From Flavobacterium sp. J372 (GTDB taxonomy: Bacteria > Bacteroidota > Bacteroidia > Flavobacteriales > Flavobacteriaceae): a DNA stretch of 64,000 nucleotides. Position numbers and translations under genes: made by a program. Below are positions 37,938 to 47,725 of this stretch, piece by piece; within the stretch, counting starts at the first letter, position 1, and every line of letters begins with the position of its first letter. The stretch spans positions 1-64,000 of the forward strand of contig NZ_JAJOMZ010000006.1 of assembly GCF_024699965.1 (NCBI RefSeq). The letters run 5' to 3'. The notes under the pieces were generated by a model. That model had not been told where the DNA came from. It saw only the letters and a list, made by a program, of their open reading frames with translations, and ran no database searches.

Positions 37938-39744
37938 ATGTTCGAAATTTCTGAATTAAAAGAAATGAAGCTGCCTGAACTTCAGGGAAATTGCCAAGAA
38001 AGCCAATATCAGTAAGTACAGGGGTTTAAAAAAAGAAGAACTGGTTTACCAGATACTTGACCACCAGGCTGCAAACCCTGATAAGGTTGTACCGCTAAAA
38101 GAAAAAGCAGAAGAAAAAGTTGTTGCCGATAAGCCTAAGCGTGCAAGGATAAGTAAAGATGCTCCTGCGACTGAAGTGATTGCTCCTGAAGCGCCTGCAG
38201 AAATTAAAAATACAGAGCGTACGCCAAAAAAGGAAAGGATTATCATCAAAAAACCGGCTGAGGCTGAAAATGTTGTTCCTGTAGCTGAACAAGCGCAAAA
38301 CGAAGAGCCGCACGAAAACAAAGTACTGCCTGAGAGCAAAAAAAATCGTGACAACAGGCAAGAGCAAAAAGCTGATAATAACGATAACAGGCCAAAGAAA
38401 CGTGTACTGACGGAAGAGGAAAGGCAGGCTATGATTGAGCGTGCTAATGCCAACAACCCTAACCACCCGAGCTATAAGCATCGTGATAAGCTAAATAATG
38501 AAGGGCAGCCAAACCAGGCAAAAGACAGCCAGTCTGCAAGGGAAAATCAGCCGGCACGTGAAAACCAGCCGCAGCGCAACGCTGAAAATCAACCTAAAAA
38601 ACAAAATTACCGCGAGCCAGACTATGAGTTTGACGGTATAATAGAAAGCGAAGGCGTACTGGAAATGATGCCAGACGGTTATGGCTTCCTGCGCTCAAGT
38701 GATTACAACTATCTTGCCTCTCCTGATGATATTTATCTTTCAACTTCACAGATACGCCTTTTCGGACTTAAAACCGGTGATACTGTAAAAGGTGTGGTAC
38801 GCCCGCCAAAAGAAGGAGAGAAATATTTCCCGCTTGTAAAAGTGCTTAAAATAAATGGCCATGACCCGCAGGTAGTGCGCGACAGGGTTTCATTTGAACA
38901 CCTTACGCCGCTTTTCCCTGAAGAGAAATTTAACCTTGCAGGCAGGCAGAGCTCTGTATCAACACGTATCATTGACTTGTTTTCGCCTATAGGTAAGGGC
39001 CAGCGCGGTATGATTGTAGCCCAGCCTAAAACTGGTAAGACAATGCTACTAAAAGATATAGCAAATTCAATAGCTGCCAACCATCCTGAAGTATATCTTA
39101 TCGTTTTACTAATTGATGAACGGCCGGAAGAGGTTACCGATATGCAGCGCAGCGTAAGGGGAGAGGTTATTGCTTCAACTTTTGATGAGCCTGCCGACCG
39201 ACATGTAAAGGTTGCCAACATCGTGCTTGAAAAAGCCAAGCGCCTTGTAGAATGCGGGCATGATGTAGTGATACTTCTTGACTCGATAACCCGTCTTGCA
39301 CGTGCATACAACACAGTTCAGCCGGCATCGGGTAAGGTATTGAGCGGTGGTGTTGATGCCAATGCGCTACAAAAACCTAAGCGTTTCTTTGGTGCGGCTC
39401 GTAATATCGAGAACGGTGGCTCGCTTAGTATCATTGCTACTGCGCTTACCGATACCGGCTCTAAGATGGATGAGGTTATCTTTGAAGAATTTAAAGGTAC
39501 CGGCAACATGGAGCTTCAGCTTGACAGGAAGATTGCCAACAAGCGTATTTTCCCTGCTATTGACCTTACATCATCAAGCACCAGGAGGGATGACCTTCTT
39601 CTTGATGAAAAGACAATACAGCGTATGTGGATCATGAGGAAATACCTTGCTGATATGAACCCAGTTGAAGCCATGGACTTCATTAACGACCGCTTTAAAA
39701 AGACGAGGAATAATGAGGAGTTCCTTATATCGATGAATGATTAA
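37938..39744 (+). CDS. rho: Transcription termination factor Rho (frameshifted at N terminus)
   Basis: Hexameric RNA helicase that ends transcription. The true start is [16 protein letters not shown] at 37938; one extra G near 37986 breaks the frame, after which the Rho N-terminal SAP-like helix continues ([13 protein letters not shown]). Residues about 50-215 are a disordered insertion rich in Asn, Gln, Lys, Glu and Pro with repeats of ARENQP. The RNA-binding OB part ([20 protein letters not shown]) is followed by the ATPase with [15 protein letters not shown] (Walker A), [18 protein letters not shown] and [13 protein letters not shown]. Corrected length is about 601 residues. Divergent from DUF4293, with a 160-base leader. 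Confidence 0.93.
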
Positions 39745-39747
39745 GAG

Positions 39748-39783
39748 AAGCTGCTTAGCTACTGAGGTTCTAAGCTGCTTAGC
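39748..39783. repeat. 12-bp direct repeat pair after rho
   Basis: AAGCTGCTTAGC occurs at 39748-39759 and again at 39772-39783. The spacer between them also forms a GCTTAG/CTAAGC inverted repeat. It lies directly after the rho stop and before its terminator. Confidence 0.7.
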
Positions 39784-39785
39784 AA

Positions 39786-39817
39786 TAAAAAATCCTCTGC
39801 AATAGCAGGGGATTTTT
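39786..39817 (+). terminator. Terminator after rho
   Basis: AAATCCTCTGC / GCAGGGGATTT imperfect stem with loop AATA and a T run. Confidence 0.7.
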
Positions 39818-39852
39818 AGCTTAGTTTTCGGAGTGTTATATTTTATGAATGT

Positions 39853-40424
39853 ATGGTGTTAAAAGTAATTTATGAGCTGGTAAAGTTTCTAAAAAAGCCA
39901 GACGATAGCAGGATACAGCTAACGCCGAAAGAAAAGATATACTTTTTGCTGAGATTGTTCGTTTTTAACGCTGTGATTTTTTAGCGTTTTTACCCCTTTT
40001 GGTATTAGTTGCAGAAGAAACTGAAAGCGAATTTAAACGTAACACAGATTATACCGAAGCAATAGTGGCTATAGGTGCGATCTTAGTGATGCCTGTTGTT
40101 GAAGAATTTATATTCAGATATTTTCTTAGATACGACAGAATTAATCCGAAATTGATTAGCTTAAAAAAATGGAATGCTGTCTTTCCATGGCTTGTTTATT
40201 TCTCAGCTATTACGTTTGGTGCAATCCACTTATTTAATTTTTCTTTTTCGTCAAATTCATGGTTGCTATTACCGGCATTGGTAGTCCCTCAGTTTATTAC
40301 CGGTTTGGTAATAACTTTTTTAAGAGTCCGACTCAATTTTTACTACGGAATATTATACCATATGTTATGGAATTTCTCATTTTTTATGGTAATTCCTTTT
40401 TTAGTTGATTTAATACCTGAGTAA
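39853..40424 (+). CDS. CPBP family intramembrane glutamic endopeptidase (frameshifted)
   Basis: Membrane protease or protein-processing factor of the CAAX-protease/bacteriocin-processing family. Motifs: MPVVEEFIFRYFLRY (catalytic EExxxR), ITFGAIHLFNF (His) and ILYHMLWNFSF (His-x-x-x-Asn/Asp). Several hydrophobic helices. One base error near 39979 (in a T run) splits the first 42 residues from the rest; corrected length is about 190 residues. Single gene downstream of rho. Confidence 0.8.
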
Positions 40425-40478
40425 ATTTGATACGTAGTTGCTTGGCTATTAAAGAGACTTAGGTGCTCAGATAATTTT

Positions 40479-41122
40479 TTACTCCTTCACAAATATAAAT
40501 GTAGCTTTAAATCCTGTGGCCAGGTTCCATTCATTGGCTGAGAGTAGTTTACCCTGGTCATCATACACCTGAAATTCTGCTGTGTTAGGGCCGGAGTAGC
40601 CCTGATTAAGCGCCTCAAAATCTACCTTGTTGAAACCGGGCTGCAATGTTACCTGTATTGACTGAAACTGATTTAGCAGCGTAATATTTTCAACCTGCGT
40701 TACATCATTTACCAGTACTTTGATCCTGTCGCCATCTTCAGCGCCAAAATCACGTGCAAGTACTTTAATATATAGCGATTTTGTCTTAAACTCACCAAAA
40801 AACTGGTTGCCCTTATATGGCTCGTTAGACTCTCCACGCGGTTTTATAGTAACACGGTCCTGGTATTCGCGGCTGCGGTTAACAAATTTATCCTGCTGCA
40901 TCATACTGAACTCCTCTTTATTGCTGCCAATCTGGTAAACAGGACTGCTTTCTTTAGGCGGAGTTATCGAGAATACTCTCGGCGCTTCAGGCTTGGGAGG
41001 GTCTTTCTTTTTAGGTTTCTTTTTGCTTTTGGTATAGCAGTGCCTTTAATAGGGCTGTCAAACTGCGCTGATGCAACCTGGGCCATAAAAAGAACAAAGA
41101 AAATAAGTAAAAAATTCCTCAT
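40479..41122 (-). CDS. Secreted hypothetical protein with Lys/Pro-rich linker (frameshifted)
   Basis: About 214 residues after correcting one base near 41033. Signal peptide LLIFFVLFMAQVASAQ, then a Lys/Pro-rich linker (KKPKKKDPPKPEAPR), then a beta-rich domain with SPVYQIGSNKEEF, KSLYIKVLARDFGAEDGD, VTLQPGFNKVDFEALNQG and NEWNLATGFKATFIFV at the C terminus. Homologues appear across Flavobacteria as hypothetical secreted proteins. The basic linker suggests anchoring to an anionic surface, which is inference. Confidence 0.65.
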
Positions 41123-41182
41123 AAATATGTAACGGCTTTACAGCGCTGATATTTTATAAAGTTCTCAGCAAAAATAACGCCA

Positions 41183-41353
41183 CTATTTATTTCTGCCTGT
41201 GCGGCTGTCTTCAGCGTTCCAGTCATCAGAGCTGTTTTTACGGTCACGCTCATCATCACGGGTTATTTTACCTTTATCATCATAGTGCGCATTGTTGTCA
41301 ACTTTATCGTCAGCGCTTCTTGTGCCAGGGTTGTTGTTTTTGTTGTCTTTCAT
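41183..41353 (-). CDS. Small hydrophilic disordered protein
   Basis: 56 residues, too short for routine ORF lists: MKDNKNNNPGTRSADDKVDN ... DDWNAEDSRTGRNK. More than half of the residues are Asp, Asn, Lys, Arg or Ser, with no Cys and almost no hydrophobic residues, like small stress-hydrophilin proteins. It follows the bestrophin gene on the same strand 4 bases after its stop codon (41358), so a shared transcript is likely. Codon usage is ordinary and the start is ATG. Function unknown. Confidence 0.55.
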   Translation of the reverse strand: MKDNKNNNPGTRSADDKVDNNAHYDDKGKITRDDERDRKNSSDDWNAEDSRTGRNK

Positions 41354-41357
41354 AACT

Positions 41358-42224
41358 TTAATACAGAAGTTCCTCTACATTCTTTTTTATATTGGATGCA
41401 ATCTTTGCCGTTGGCAGGTCATTAGGGTCATTGCCAAATGGTTCTTCAATTTCTTCGGCAATTAATTCCAGGCTTGCCAGCACATAAAATATAAAGACCA
41501 CTACCGGTACTACATAATACCCTAACTGGAAAACATACCCAAAAGGCAGCGTCATCACATAAAAGAAAATAAATTTCTTGATGAATGCACTGTAAGAGTA
41601 GGGTATGGGCGTGTTCTTAATTCGTTCACAAGCACCACAGATGTCGGTAAATGATTGTACTTCCGCATTAAGTACGATAAGCTGGTCACCTGTTATTTTA
41701 CCTGCTAAATAAAACTCATTGATTTTTCCGATAATACTCTTAGCGAGCTGATTCGGCTTATGGCTATAATGGTCTTTTGAAAGTGTGGCATCATCGAAAA
41801 GTTCATGGTTTATATCTTCGTTTTTCAAATGCTTGTCAAGTATTTCAGCATAAGCAGGAATAAGCCTGCGCATAATCTCTTTATCACTGCTTTCAGTAAG
41901 CATTACTGCCAGCTTTAATGCAAAATTGCGGCTGTTATTTACCAATGCGCCCCACATTTTGCGGCCTTCCCACCAGCGGTCATAAGCTGTATTTGTACGG
42001 AAAACAAGCAGCAATGATATTACAAACCCCAGCATTGTATGCATGATTGTAATGTTTTTTACATGGCTGGTTTCAGATAGCTGCCAGTACTCAAGCTCAA
42101 GATAAGCTATGCCTGCTGAATATAGTCCAATTCCGAACATTACAGGTATAAGTTTTTTAAATGTATCACCGCGGTGAAACCTGAATATGAAAGAAAACCA
42201 CTCTTTCGGATTATATGAAATCAT
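41358..42224 (-). CDS. Bestrophin family ion channel
   Basis: Intact, 288 residues. Bestrophin/YneE-type anion channel: KEWFSFIFRFHRGDTFKKL at the N terminus, FRTNTAYDRWWEGRKMWGALVNNSR (conserved, given here in overlapping order) and ICGACERIKNTPIPYSYSAF, then a C-terminal EEIEEPFGNDPNDLP. It forms a pentameric chloride or bicarbonate channel in the inner membrane. Stop and next start are 4 bases apart. Confidence 0.88.
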   Translation of the reverse strand: MISYNPKEWFSFIFRFHRGDTFKKLIPVMFGIGLYSAGIAYLELEYWQLSETSHVKNITIMHTMLGFVISLLLVFRTNTAYDRWWEGRKMWGALVNNSRNFALKLAVMLTESSDKEIMRRLIPAYAEILDKHLKNEDINHELFDDATLSKDHYSHKPNQLAKSIIGKINEFYLAGKITGDQLIVLNAEVQSFTDICGACERIKNTPIPYSYSAFIKKFIFFYVMTLPFGYVFQLGYYVVPVVVFIFYVLASLELIAEEIEEPFGNDPNDLPTAKIASNIKKNVEELLY

Positions 42225-42284
42225 TATGTAATGTAAGAATTAGCCTCAAAAATAATGTATTTCAGCACAATTATCATTGTTAGC

Positions 42285-42707
42285 TTAAAATTCTGGGACA
42301 TTTCCGCCAAGCCTCTGCCCGGTTTTCTGTTGAAAGTAAACAAGGTAATTGTAGAGCATGTAATTCACTTCATAACCATAATTTATATTTGGGCTGTATT
42401 CTATACGCATATCATAAAAACGGTTATTCTGGTTGAAGCGGTTATTCCACTCTGTCACCCATCGTATGTTCTTATTTTCAAGATAATGCTGTTCATAAAA
42501 TCCTCTTGGTTTTGCCCGGGCAAGCCATCCGTCAAAACCCGGATCTATAATAAGTATTTCGTATTCAAGCTCATCATTGGCTATGCGTACAGTATCACCC
42601 CGTTTGGCAGCCACTTCACCATTTTGCCCTGTAGGCAGTTTTGAAGTTGAGTTGCAGCTTACAACAAATATTATGGCAAGCGCAAATGTTACAAGATATG
42701 ATTTCAT
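42285..42707 (-). CDS. DUF6146-like lipoprotein
   Basis: Intact, 140 residues. Lipoprotein signal (LAIIFVVSCNSTS), then a conserved block GDTVRIANDELEYEILIIDP, FDGWLARAKPRGFYEQHYL and YEVNYMLYNYLVYFQQ. I believe it belongs to DUF6146 but cannot verify. Flavobacteriia-specific hypothetical lipoprotein. Upstream ATG 42734 is less likely than 42707. It is followed by the bestrophin gene 60 bases on. Confidence 0.7.
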   Translation of the reverse strand: MKSYLVTFALAIIFVVSCNSTSKLPTGQNGEVAAKRGDTVRIANDELEYEILIIDPGFDGWLARAKPRGFYEQHYLENKNIRWVTEWNNRFNQNNRFYDMRIEYSPNINYGYEVNYMLYNYLVYFQQKTGQRLGGNVPEF

Positions 42708-42738
42708 ACGGATAGATTTACCATAAAAGTACAAAACA

Positions 42739-42765
42739 AAAAGCGCCGCAATGGGCGCATTTTAA
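42739..42765 (-). terminator. Terminator after SnoaL-like gene
   Basis: AAAAGCGCC / GGGCGCATTTT imperfect stem, 20 bases after the SnoaL-like stop on the minus strand. Confidence 0.6.
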
Positions 42766-42783
42766 GTAATTTAACGTCAGTAT

Positions 42784-43134
42784 CTATTTTCTTTCAATTA
42801 CAAAAGCCTTTAACTCGGCCATTTTACCGTTCGTGAATCGCCAGACATCACAATAATCGTAGTCAACTATCTGGCCGTTTTCATTTTTTAATGTTATCTG
42901 GCCAATGGCAGTTACATAGTTACCTTCAGCAATTAATTGATTAACTTTAAATTTCGGTGGCTCATTGTAAACTTCTGCCATATATTGCCTTACCGCTTCT
43001 TTACCCTGCAATGTGCGGTCTCCTAAAAATTCCCATTTTGTATCTTCGGTACATTCTGCCAGGAAACCTTCATAATCACCACGTGCAATAGCTTCATTTG
43101 CCCGTTGCAGTATTTGCTTATTACTTTCCGTCAT
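42784..43134 (-). CDS. SnoaL-like / NTF2-fold protein
   Basis: Intact, 116 residues. NTF2-like fold of the SnoaL group: ANEAIARGDYEGFLAECTED at the N terminus, EAVRQYMAEVYNEPPKF and YCDVWRFTNGKMAELKAF at the C terminus. Likely a cytosolic isomerase or ligand-binding protein; substrate unknown. It sits between two hairpins, so is a single-gene unit. Confidence 0.85.
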   Translation of the reverse strand: MTESNKQILQRANEAIARGDYEGFLAECTEDTKWEFLGDRTLQGKEAVRQYMAEVYNEPPKFKVNQLIAEGNYVTAIGQITLKNENGQIVDYDYCDVWRFTNGKMAELKAFVIERK

Positions 43135-43166
43135 ATTGTATTTTTATTTCTAATATACAAACAAAA

Positions 43167-43188
43167 AAGCGCCTCAATAGGCGCTTCA
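43167..43188 (-). terminator. Terminator after serA
   Basis: AGCGCC / GGCGCT stem with loop TCAATA, 22 bases after the serA stop. Confidence 0.65.
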
Positions 43189-43209
43189 TAATAATTTAAT
43201 AAAACATGA

Positions 43210-44172
43210 TTAAGTATTCTCAGTTTTTAGCAGGCTTATTATCTGCTCGGCAAGTTCTGTACCTATCCTGTCCTGCGCTTCAAGCGTAGCAGCGCCAATG
43301 TGTGGTGTAAGAGAAATTTTTGGGTGCATCAACACCTGCACTGCCGGTTTTGGCTCATCTTCAAAAACATCAAGCCCTGCAAATGCAACTTTACCGCCTT
43401 CAAGTGCATCAATCAGGGCAACTTCATTAATAATGCCACCGCGTGATGCATTGATTATGCCCACACCGTCTTTCATTGCCATAAGTTCTGCTTCACCAAT
43501 CACATAGCCGTCCTGTGCCGGTACATGCAGTGTTATAAAATCAGCATGCCTAAATATATCTTCAATAGGCTCAGTGATTATCTCAACATTAATGAACTGG
43601 CCATTGTAGAAATCAACCCGTATATCGGCATTGCCTACAAACTTGTCGCTCGCTATAACACGCATGCCAAGGCCTAAAGCAATTCTTGCTACCGAGCGGC
43701 CTATTTTACCAAAACCAATAATGCCAAGAGTTTTGCCACGAAGCTCAATACCATTAGCATAAGCCTTCTTTAAGCCTTCAAAATTAGTATCGCCTTCAAG
43801 CGGCATATTCCTGTTAGCATCATATAGAAAACGTACTCCGGTAAATAAATGCGCAAACACAAGCTCCGCAACAGAATCTGATGATGAAGCCGGAGTGTTT
43901 ATCACGTGGATGCCTTTTTCGCGGGCATAGTCAACATCAATATTATCCATGCCTACACCACCGCGGCCAATAATTTTCAGTCCCGGACATGCATCTATAA
44001 TATCTTTGCGGACTTTTGTAGCACTGCGCACCAGTATCACGCTGATGTTATTGGCGTTGATGTAATTAGCCACCTGTTCCTGCGCTACTTTTGTTGTTAT
44101 GACTTCAAAACCGGCTGTTTCAAGTGCAGCTATACCACTTTTTGAAATACCGTCATTTGCTAATATTTTCAT
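43210..44172 (-). CDS. serA: D-3-phosphoglycerate dehydrogenase-type 2-hydroxyacid dehydrogenase
   Basis: Intact, 320 residues. NAD-dependent 2-hydroxyacid dehydrogenase giving 3-phosphohydroxypyruvate for serine synthesis. GRGGVGMDNIDVDYAREKG, the NAD motif TLGIIGFGKIGRSVARIALG, the catalytic Arg in INASRGGIINEVAL, Glu in FEDEP and His in LTPHIGAAT are visible. No C-terminal ACT domain, so no serine feedback site of that type. Third gene after acyl-CoA reductase and serC, 87 bases from serC. Confidence 0.9.
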   Translation of the reverse strand: MKILANDGISKSGIAALETAGFEVITTKVAQEQVANYINANNISVILVRSATKVRKDIIDACPGLKIIGRGGVGMDNIDVDYAREKGIHVINTPASSSDSVAELVFAHLFTGVRFLYDANRNMPLEGDTNFEGLKKAYANGIELRGKTLGIIGFGKIGRSVARIALGLGMRVIASDKFVGNADIRVDFYNGQFINVEIITEPIEDIFRHADFITLHVPAQDGYVIGEAELMAMKDGVGIINASRGGIINEVALIDALEGGKVAFAGLDVFEDEPKPAVQVLMHPKISLTPHIGAATLEAQDRIGTELAEQIISLLKTENT

Positions 44173-44259
44173 TCTCGATTTAAGATTTAAGATTTATGAA
44201 TTAAGATTTGCTGCACGTGCTCGGCTATTGTCTCGTGTGAGATTGGCAAACCTAAAACT

Positions 44260-45331
44260 TTAAACAATTTCTTCCAGCTTTTTCATTACATCTACAAGCA
44301 CCTGCACGCTTTCTAATGGCATAGCATTATAGATAGACGCCCTGTATCCGCCAACACTTCTGTGACCGTTGAGGCCGCTTATATTGGCAGACTTCCACAA
44401 TTTATCAAACGTTTCGGTATGTGCCTCATCTTTTAGTAGAAAGGTTACGTTCATTTTTGAGCGGTCTTCTGCTTTTGCTGTACCAACAAATAGCGGATTA
44501 CGGTCAATTTCTTTGTATATCAGTTCTGCTTTCAGATTGTTCTGTTTTTCCATAGCTGAAATACCGCCATTAGCCTTTAACCATTGAAGGGTGAGATAAG
44601 ATGTATACACTGCAAAAACAGATGGTGTGTTGTACATGCTTTCTTTGTCGATATGCTGCTTATAGTCAAGTATTCCGGGAATAGTGCGTCCTGTTTTACC
44701 AAGTAAATCTTCTTTTATCACGACAAGTGTTGTACCGGCCGGACCCCATATTTTTCTGAGCACCTGCGTATATCAGGCTGAACTTAGAAAAATCAAGCTC
44801 ACGCGAAAAAATGTCAGAACTCATATCGCACACAATTGGCACATTTGTTTCAGGAAAACTGAACATCTGCGTGCCGAAAATGGTATTATTGCTGGTACAA
44901 TGGAAATAATCTGCATCAGCCGGAATGTTATAGTCTTTCGGGATATAGGTGTAATTGTCTGCTTTTGAAGATGCTACAATCTCTGTATTGCCAAAATTAC
45001 GGGCTTCCTTAATTGCCCCTGCAGCCCAGGTACCAGTATCAAGATAGGCCGCTTTGCCCAGTTTTTTCATTAGGTTGTAAGGTACCCGCACAAATTCAAG
45101 GCTCGCACCGCCAGACAGAAATAATGCCTGATAGCCTTTACCCTCAAGCCCCATAAGTTCCAGAACAAGAGCACGGGCTTCGTCCATTACTTTTACAAAA
45201 TCTTTACTGCGGTGCGATATTTCAAGAAGTGAGAGACCACTGCCGTTAAAATCGATTACAGCTTCTGCAGCTTTTTTAAAAACCTCCTGCGGAAGGATTG
45301 AAGGACCCGCACTGAAATTATGTATTTTCAT
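44260..45331 (-). CDS. serC: Phosphoserine aminotransferase (frameshifted)
   Basis: PLP enzyme turning 3-phosphohydroxypyruvate to phosphoserine. Begins [55 protein letters not shown] and the PLP lysine in LIYAGAQKN. One base is lost near 44754, just after the PLP site; reading on gives [31 protein letters not shown] and [16 protein letters not shown]. Corrected length is about 357 residues. Central gene between acyl-CoA reductase and serA, a recurring Bacteroidetes order. Confidence 0.92.
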
Positions 45332-45412
45332 CTGTTAATGAACCGTTAAATTGTGTATGCAAATTTCTGAAATGCAGGAGAAATATCGCAGAAAAAATCC
45401 GCAATAATTCGG

Positions 45413-46471
45413 CTATATTTTTAGCAAAAATGAAATTGTATCCACATTATCGGCATAGTCCCAAAGCCGTGGATGCTGAGCTTCGCCAAAAGCTATTTTA
45501 TTAGGTATATTAAGTTGACTTACAACACATTGCAATTGATTAGTGTCCGCTTCAAGCCTGTTTTTTAAAGCAACTTTATCGTTGTAGTACTCGTAAAAAA
45601 CACTCGATATGGGTGATCCATAGCCGGTATCTTCCTTAATCGTCAAAAAGCCATTGTCGAGAATTTTGAAATTACTCATCAGGAAAACCGCTTTGTTATA
45701 ATCATAGTTATTAGCATATTTCTCATAAGCAATAACATCTTTGTATTTATACATCGCTTCAAAAAACTTTGTAAAGTCATAGCCTTCAGGCACAAACAGC
45801 TTTGATACATTACGGCAGCCTAAGCCAAAATACCTGAAAATGTCTTCGCCCAGCGCTTCAAGCTCTTCTTTGGTTTCATCGCCTGTGAGCACTGCTACCG
45901 AGTTACGGTTCTTACGGATGATAGCCGGCTTGTCTTTAAAATAGTATTCAAAATAGCGGGCGGTATTGTTGCTGCCTGTTGCAATAACGGCATCAAAGCC
46001 TTCAAGCTTTCCTTCAATAAATGTAATATAGTCAGCAAATTTCGGTTCAATTGTGATGAGGTATTTTGCCAGGAATGGCAAGAGGTGCTGGTCGTTTGAT
46101 GATGTTTTCACCAAAACTTTATGGCCTGTGATCAATACACTCAAAAAATCATGAAACCCTACAAGCGGGATATTCCCTGCCAGTATAAGGCCTACTTTTT
46201 TAGGATGAACATTCTCTGTATCATAGGCTGATAGCCATTTATCAAGATTTTGAGGAGTGAGCGCTTCAGCCCATGATTCAATCGCAAAATAAACCTGTTC
46301 AGGCGTAAACCAGCGATTGTGTGACTGCGACAATTGTATAAGTTGTAAAAAGTCTTCAAAAAAGGGTGAATTATTTTTTACAATTGCATCTTCCACACTT
46401 CCATTTTCATGAAACTGCGATAAAAACCTGCCAAGTTCTGCGAATGCTGCTTTACGTGCTGCTAAAGTCAT
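45413..46471 (-). CDS. Acyl-CoA reductase
   Basis: Intact, 352 residues. LuxC-like acyl-CoA reductase (aldehyde-dehydrogenase fold): [55 protein letters not shown], and [19 protein letters not shown] with the catalytic Cys. First gene of the serC-serA unit and divergent from a ferredoxin, an order seen in many Flavobacteriia, which suggests a shared electron-transfer or serine-pathway role. The actual acyl substrate is unknown. Confidence 0.85.
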   Translation of the reverse strand: MTLAARKAAFAELGRFLSQFHENGSVEDAIVKNNSPFFEDFLQLIQLSQSHNRWFTPEQVYFAIESWAEALTPQNLDKWLSAYDTENVHPKKVGLILAGNIPLVGFHDFLSVLITGHKVLVKTSSNDQHLLPFLAKYLITIEPKFADYITFIEGKLEGFDAVIATGSNNTARYFEYYFKDKPAIIRKNRNSVAVLTGDETKEELEALGEDIFRYFGLGCRNVSKLFVPEGYDFTKFFEAMYKYKDVIAYEKYANNYDYNKAVFLMSNFKILDNGFLTIKEDTGYGSPISSVFYEYYNDKVALKNRLEADTNQLQCVVSQLNIPNKIAFGEAQHPRLWDYADNVDTISFLLKI

Positions 46472-46480
46472 GCTAATGTA

Positions 46481-46512
46481 TTTGCGTATGAATAGTTTTG
46501 GGCGTAATTTTG
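46481..46512 (+). promoter_or_regulatory. Sigma-A-type promoter for ferredoxin
   Basis: TTTG (46481-46484), 20-base spacer, TAATTTTG (46505-46512): both boxes match the Bacteroidetes consensus. Transcription would begin near 46518, about 30 bases before ATG 46548. Confidence 0.75.
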
Positions 46513-46547
46513 GTGCAAATTTACTACTAAAATACTTAAGACAAGCT

Positions 46548-46901
46548 ATGGCTATCGTTATAACAGATGAATGTATAAACTGCGGGGCATGCGAACCTGA
46601 ATGTCCTAATACTGCGATATATGAGGGCGCTGATGACTGGCGCTACAAAGACGGAACCAAACTTCGCGGAAGGATTGTTTTACCGACAGGCGAGGAGATT
46701 GATGCTGAAGAGCCTCATACGCCGATATCAGACGATATATACTACATCGTACCTGATAAATGTACTGAATGTAAGGGTTTCCATGATGAGCCGCAGTGTG
46801 CTGCAGTATGCCCGGTAGACTGCTGTGTGCCTGACGAAAATCACGTGGAAAGCGAAGAAACGCTGCTTAATCGCCAGGCGTTTTTACATGGCGATGAGTA
46901 A
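46548..46901 (+). CDS. 4Fe-4S ferredoxin
   Basis: Intact, 117 residues. Two-cluster bacterial ferredoxin: [20 protein letters not shown] (first cluster) and DKCTECKG with [12 protein letters not shown] (second cluster), with an insert of about 40 residues between them. Low-potential electron carrier. Start ATG 46548 ([12 protein letters not shown]); longer ORF starts are upstream of the promoter. Divergent from the acyl-CoA reductase. Possible partner of that reductase or of an oxidoreductase elsewhere. Confidence 0.92.
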   Translation: MAIVITDECINCGACEPECPNTAIYEGADDWRYKDGTKLRGRIVLPTGEEIDAEEPHTPISDDIYYIVPDKCTECKGFHDEPQCAAVCPVDCCVPDENHVESEETLLNRQAFLHGDE

Positions 46902-46917
46902 TTAACATTAGTGTAAT

Positions 46918-46951
46918 AAAAAATCCTGAAGCATAACTTCAGGATTTTTTC
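46918..46951. terminator. Bidirectional terminator between convergent genes
   Basis: AAATCCTGAAG / CTTCAGGATTT stem, five-base loop, A- and T-rich flanks on both sides. Confidence 0.8.
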
Positions 46952-46988
46952 TTTTTCATAGAGTATATATTGTGATCTTTCAGAATTT

Positions 46989-47526
46989 TTACGGCCTTAC
47001 ACGGCTGTATGTCTGCACTGTAACACCATCGGTTTTATCATCATAACTTTCAACTACAAAGTTTCCGTCTTTATCAAAGTAACCAATTGATGTTGTAGTG
47101 CCGCTTCGGTAAATATAGTTGTTATTTGATGTTCTCCTCATTGTACCAAAGTTCTGGTTATCACCAGAAATCACACGGTAACCGGTTTTGTCTGTAACAA
47201 ACTGATAGCGTTGGCCATTCAGGGTGTAGTAGCTTGAGCGGTCAATTTCCTGTGTAGGGATACCATCACCCGACACCGTTGTAGAGGTTGTTACCGCTAC
47301 CGGAGTGGTCCTCAAGTCTTTATTTAATTTATTTGATTCAGCATCTTTAAAATCAAGTTCTTGCTGCGCTGTGCGTGTTTGGTTTTACTTCGGTACTTTT
47401 TACTCCCTGTACACCATTGTTTACTGTGGTACGCTTAGTTGTAGTTTCCTGTGTAACATTCCTGTTTACCTGTGCATTTACAGAAAGCCCCAAAGCCAGT
47501 GCCAATGCTAAAGCTATATTTTTCAT
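46989..47526 (-). CDS. Secreted Thr/Ser-rich hypothetical protein (frameshifted)
   Basis: About 179 residues after one base correction near 47380. Signal peptide ALALALALGLSVNAQ, then a Thr/Val-rich stretch (NVTQETTTKRTTVNNGVQG), then QQELDFKDAESNKLNKDLR and beta-rich TLNGQRYQFVTDKTGYRVIS and IYRSGTTTSIGYFDKDGNF. No named family. Probably extracytoplasmic; role unknown. Confidence 0.6.
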
Positions 47527-47694
47527 GATTTTCCGTTTTAATGGGTTTACACTTACAAAAGTACCTGCGTATTGTTAAAATGGTTGATAAAGAAAAGATA
47601 AAGTAGTCATAAAGTCTGCTTAGCCATAAGCAACACGCCATTAGTCAAAAGCCGAAAGGTCTAATTATCTTATTAATTCAACAACCTAAATGAT

Positions 47695-47702
47695 TATCTT
47701 TG
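47695..47702 (+). promoter_or_regulatory. -7 box of ychF
   Basis: TATCTTTG, 23 bases before ATG 47726, matching TAnnTTTG. The -33 region is a weak TTATT. Confidence 0.5.
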
Positions 47703-47725
47703 CACCCTTAAAATAACAACTTTAC

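Noticed and set aside
38733..39314. 193-codon minus-strand ORF inside rho
   Set aside because: Antisense to the conserved Rho ATPase core with no recognisable feature.
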